From: Candidatus Methylomirabilota bacterium
Lineage (GTDB): Bacteria; Methylomirabilota; Methylomirabilia; Methylomirabilales; Methylomirabilaceae
NCBI GenBank assembly: GCA_028869615.1
Contig: JAGWRQ010000120.1
Coordinates: 1-6,574, forward strand
Length of the DNA stretch: 6,574 bases
Direction of reading: 5' to 3'
Positions within the stretch are counted from its first letter, which is position 1. Each line of letters begins with the position of its first letter. A model generated the notes under the pieces. It was given only the letters and a program-made list of their open reading frames with translations. It was not told the DNA's origin and searched no databases. Shown one piece after another: positions 4,390 to 6,574 of this stretch. A program made the translations under genes and the position numbers.

Positions 4390-5718
4390 ATGACTCGAAG
4401 GCCTGCACGGATCGTTGTGCTCGGAGGAGGGTTCGGCGGCCTATACGCTGCCATGACGCTTCAGCGGGAGTTAGCCGGATCCGACATGGCCCAGGTCACC
4501 CTTGTGGACCGGCGCAACTATTTCACCTTTACTCCATTCCTGCCTGAAGTCGCTGCAGGCACCCTCGGCCGGGCGCATGTGACCTACCCTTTCCGATTCC
4601 TTGCCCAGAAAGAACAGTTCTGCTTCATTCAAGGGGCGGTGCAGGACTTTGACCTTGTGAAGCGCACGGTCCGTACGGAGACCACGGCCATTCCCTACGA
4701 TTATCTGATTGTGTCCTTGGGCGGCGCGCCCTCCTTCTTTGGTAATCCCCACATCGCGGCTCACGCGCTGACGCTCAACTCTGTTGACAATGCCCTGGCA
4801 ATCCGGAATCACATCATCAGACTCTTTGAACATGCAGTGGTCGAGACGGATCCGATCCGCCGGCGTCAGCTCCTCACCTTGGTGGTCGCTGGAGCCGGGC
4901 CCTGCGGGGTCGAGGTGGTCGCTGAGCTGGACCATCTGATCCGGACGGCTCTGCTCAAATACTATCCAGTGGACCCATCTGAGATTAGAATCCTTTTGGT
5001 CTCGAAGGGCGATCGGATCCTCCCCCACTTCGTCGGCGAGTTGGCCGAGACCGGTCAGAAGGAACTGATAAAGCGGGGGATTGAGGTCAGACTGAACACG
5101 CAAGTGACCTGGGCAAGCGAGGAGTATGTGGAGTTCGATGGCTACGAGCGCATCTCTACGCGGACCCTCATCTGGGCGGCCGGCGTCACCCCCAATCCCG
5201 TATTAGCCCAGCTTCCTACTTCGAAGAGCCAGCAGGGAGGCGTTGTGGTTGATGAGTTCCTCAAACTCCCGGATTTCCCGGAGGTGTATGTCATCGGGGA
5301 TGGCGCGTCCGTCTTGGATCGACGCCAAGGGCAACCGTATCCGGCCTTGGCGCCGGTTGCGATTCGCCAAGGTATCCGAGCCGCGGGGAATATCATGAAT
5401 ACCCTCCAGGGAAGAGCCATGGAGCCATTTCGGTTTGACTTTACCGGCAATATCGTCGGCCTCGGGTGCGGAATGGCCTTGGTCAATCTGCTGGGCATCA
5501 AGTTTCATGGCCGGCTTGGGTGGTGGTTCTACCGGATGGCGCACCTCCAGCGATTGGTCAGCTTCAGGAACAAGGCGTCGCTCACGCTCACTCTTGCGCT
5601 CAATGCGATCTTTGATCGGGATATCTCCTGCGAAACATGGTTCGAAGACAACAGGCGCATCAACAGCGAAACAGTATCGCCGGCTCTCCCGCGTTCAGGT
5701 TCACCGGTCGCCTCCTGA
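4390..5718 (+). CDS. ndh: Type II NADH:quinone oxidoreductase (NDH-2-like FAD/NAD flavoprotein)
   Basis: A 442-residue flavoprotein expected to oxidise NADH and pass electrons to membrane quinone without pumping protons. An N-terminal FAD-binding Rossmann motif (VVLGGGFGGLYAA, about 9-21) is followed by the NAD-binding motif GAGPCGVEV (168-176), the segment LIWAAGV, and the second FAD motif YVIGDGA (300-306). The C-terminal part (about 360-430), with GWWFYRMAHLQRL and a further hydrophobic stretch, fits the amphipathic anchor that holds NDH-2 on the inner face of the membrane. Length suits the family. A departure is ALAPVAIRQG (319-328), where classical NDH-2 has Ala-Gln in the quinone-site motif AQ-x-A-x-QQG. 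Here the glutamine is proline (P322), so the electron acceptor may differ. There are no catalytic cysteines of the sulfide:quinone oxidoreductase type. If translation starts at ATG 4351 the protein gains 13 residues. It probably shares a transcript with the DUF2231 gene. Confidence 0.88.
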   Translation: MTRRPARIVVLGGGFGGLYAAMTLQRELAGSDMAQVTLVDRRNYFTFTPFLPEVAAGTLGRAHVTYPFRFLAQKEQFCFIQGAVQDFDLVKRTVRTETTAIPYDYLIVSLGGAPSFFGNPHIAAHALTLNSVDNALAIRNHIIRLFEHAVVETDPIRRRQLLTLVVAGAGPCGVEVVAELDHLIRTALLKYYPVDPSEIRILLVSKGDRILPHFVGELAETGQKELIKRGIEVRLNTQVTWASEEYVEFDGYERISTRTLIWAAGVTPNPVLAQLPTSKSQQGGVVVDEFLKLPDFPEVYVIGDGASVLDRRQGQPYPALAPVAIRQGIRAAGNIMNTLQGRAMEPFRFDFTGNIVGLGCGMALVNLLGIKFHGRLGWWFYRMAHLQRLVSFRNKASLTLTLALNAIFDRDISCETWFEDNRRINSETVSPALPRSGSPVAS

Positions 5719-5970
5719 CCGGCCCCCTCCGCCCTGACTGTTCGCGATGCGGATCTCTGGCCGCTGTGCCGCTCGCACACTGATTTCCCTAAGTAGTCGT
5801 GAACGCCGTCCTCGCCGAACGCCCCCAGCTACCGCAACTGCACGCGCACCTCGCCACCACCTCCAGTCTCGATTTTCACTCACCAATACCGCTTGCGCCG
5901 GTGGTACGCCCACAGGAATGAAGTGTCCTCTCTCTTCCCCTCGCCCCTACCTGGGGACCGCAGAAATTCC

Positions 5971-5999
5971 TTGCTGACCGCTGAAGTACACAATAAAAT
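5971..5999 (+). promoter_or_regulatory. Possible sigma-70-type promoter upstream of the 6092 gene
   Basis: TTGCTG at 5971-5976 (three of six -35 bases) is followed after 17 bases by TAAAAT at 5994-5999 (five of six -10 bases). It lies at the change from GC-rich to AT-rich sequence. A perfect -35 hexamer, TTGACA, also occurs at 6005-6010 but has no good -10 at 16-18 bases, and TATAGT occurs at 6057-6062 without a good -35. Which of these is used cannot be decided by eye. Confidence 0.3.
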
Positions 6000-6080
6000 C
6001 CGCATTGACAATAAAAATAGCTGATAGAGATAGGCAAACCGGTCTACTCCAGAGTCTATAGTTAGGCCGATAGAGACGAC

Positions 6081-6086
6081 AAGGAG
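6081..6086 (+). promoter_or_regulatory. Ribosome binding site for the secreted-protein gene
   Basis: AAGGAG lies five bases before ATG 6092 and directly precedes an open frame with a good signal peptide. This identifies the start of a gene that has no stop codon inside the window. Confidence 0.7.
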
Positions 6087-6091
6087 TGCAG

Positions 6092-6574
6092 ATGAGGTTA
6101 AGCGCGATCTTGATAAGTCTTATACTTATTACGTCCGTCGAGGCGATGGAACTACCGAAACCTCCGAACGACTTCTCATGGAAAGAAATTATCGAGATCA
6201 AGGCGGCATTTCTCGTACCGGACCGCTGGCACTTCAAGCGAGAGGCTAAGGACAACACCTTGGCGTTCTTCATTACACAACAGGACATCGACAAAGAGGG
6301 GCGATTCGATACCGGCGTCACCATAAACGTGTTCCGGAAAGCGAAGCCGGGTACAGCAGTCGAGTATGCGAAGTCGTTCATCGCTCGAATAGCGACTGAC
6401 AAAAAAGCAGGCGATATCTGGGCCCGGCAATTCGGTCCTTTCCAAAGTTTCGGTTGCCGGTTCAAGGGCGCTAACAGCCCCCATATCCCGATCATTCACA
6501 TGCTCATGGTAGCGAATCCCAAGACCGGTACGCTGTACCTCTTCATCTTCGAAGCTCCCGAGGCCACTTGGACT
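6092..6574 (+). CDS. Secreted protein of unknown function, 3' end outside window
   Basis: The frame stays open for 161 codons to the window edge. Residues 1-18 form a signal peptide (R2, a hydrophobic core of Ile and Leu, Val-Glu-Ala before the cut at 18), so the product is exported to the periplasm or beyond. The mature part has alternating hydrophobic strands and stretches such as AAFLVPDRWHFKRE (about 38-51), FFITQQDIDKEGRFDTG (about 59-75) and TINVFRKAKPG. These recall the compact folds of exported PsbP/DUF1795-like proteins, but I do not recognise the family with confidence. C-terminal residues in view (GTLYLFIFEAPE) look like further strands. The base composition is visibly less GC-rich than the upstream genes, with codons such as ATA, CTT and AGT, which may point to a separate origin. 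It has its own ribosome binding site and probably its own promoter, so it is unlikely to belong to the amt-ndh group. Confidence 0.75.
   Translation, partial: MRLSAILISLILITSVEAMELPKPPNDFSWKEIIEIKAAFLVPDRWHFKREAKDNTLAFFITQQDIDKEGRFDTGVTINVFRKAKPGTAVEYAKSFIARIATDKKAGDIWARQFGPFQSFGCRFKGANSPHIPIIHMLMVANPKTGTLYLFIFEAPEATWT

Larger units (their letters stand above)
5719..6091. other. 373-base intergenic region with no convincing gene
   Basis: The first 240 bases or so are C- and pyrimidine-rich on the + strand, with a CT-rich tract around 5926-5947. They carry only short hairpins: TGTGC at 5765-5769 with GCACA at 5775-5779, and CCCC at 5944-5947 with GGGG at 5953-5956. Neither is followed by a T-run, so no intrinsic terminator for ndh can be named. 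From about 5980 the sequence turns AT-richer, as expected of a promoter region for the gene at 6092. Open frames exist on both strands but have arginine/proline-rich compositions typical of chance translation. An old gene remnant cannot be excluded. Confidence 0.5.

Noticed and set aside
40..5799. Direct repeat CTAAGTAGTCG at 40-50 and 5789-5799
   Set aside because: An 11-base match is expected a few times by chance in a window of this size, and the flanks do not align well.
5947..6495. Minus-strand open frame at the end of the window
   Set aside because: The + strand frame from 6092 has a ribosome binding site, a signal peptide and plausible protein character. The minus frame is better explained as its shadow plus spacer.
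1..6574. CRISPR array, tRNA, rRNA, transposase or attachment site
   Set aside because: No regularly spaced repeats, cloverleaf structures, conserved rRNA segments or transposase motifs were seen on reading both strands.

Overview
The window reads as part of a Gram-negative, moderately GC-rich bacterial chromosome. The Gram-negative reading rests on a porin that ends in phenylalanine, as outer-membrane barrels do. The gene set would suit a candidate-phylum NC10 (Methylomirabilis-like) or similar environmental genome, but that assignment is a general impression and not something I can demonstrate from the sequence. All convincing genes lie on the + strand.

Layout. (1) At 73-1461 is a signal-peptide-bearing coiled-coil/beta-barrel porin. 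(2) At 1549-3231, after an 87-base spacer with a strong GC hairpin, is an Amt-family ammonium transporter. It has the full set of conduction residues, an unusual Pro/Ala-rich periplasmic N-terminus and a divergent C-terminal tail. (3) The 57-base gap at 3232-3288 is dense with signals: an 8-bp hairpin with a hexaloop over the amt stop codon, a second small hexaloop hairpin, a sigma-54-type -24/-12 element (TGGC-N7-TTGC), and an inverted repeat that could cover the next start codon. (4) At 3289-3882 is an ANTAR-type response regulator (AmiR/NasT class) whose phosphoacceptor aspartate is replaced by alanine. (5) At 3890-4351 is a four-helix DUF2231-like membrane protein. (6) At 4390-5718 is a type II NADH:quinone oxidoreductase-like flavoprotein. 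(7) At 5719-6091 is a 373-base spacer with no convincing gene. (8) At 6092 a lower-GC gene for a secreted protein of unknown function starts and runs off the end of the window.

Inferred cooperation. The porin would admit solutes across the outer membrane and Amt would move ammonium across the inner membrane. The usual PII (GlnK) partner is not next to amt. An RNA-binding ANTAR regulator with a non-canonical receiver sits there instead, behind a candidate nitrogen-type sigma-54 promoter. DUF2231 and the NADH dehydrogenase follow closely, probably in the same transcript, which would link a nitrogen-responsive regulator to quinone-reducing respiratory functions. The most interesting part is the amt/ANTAR junction with its aspartate-less ANTAR protein. 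The individual gene families are known, but this combination merits checking.
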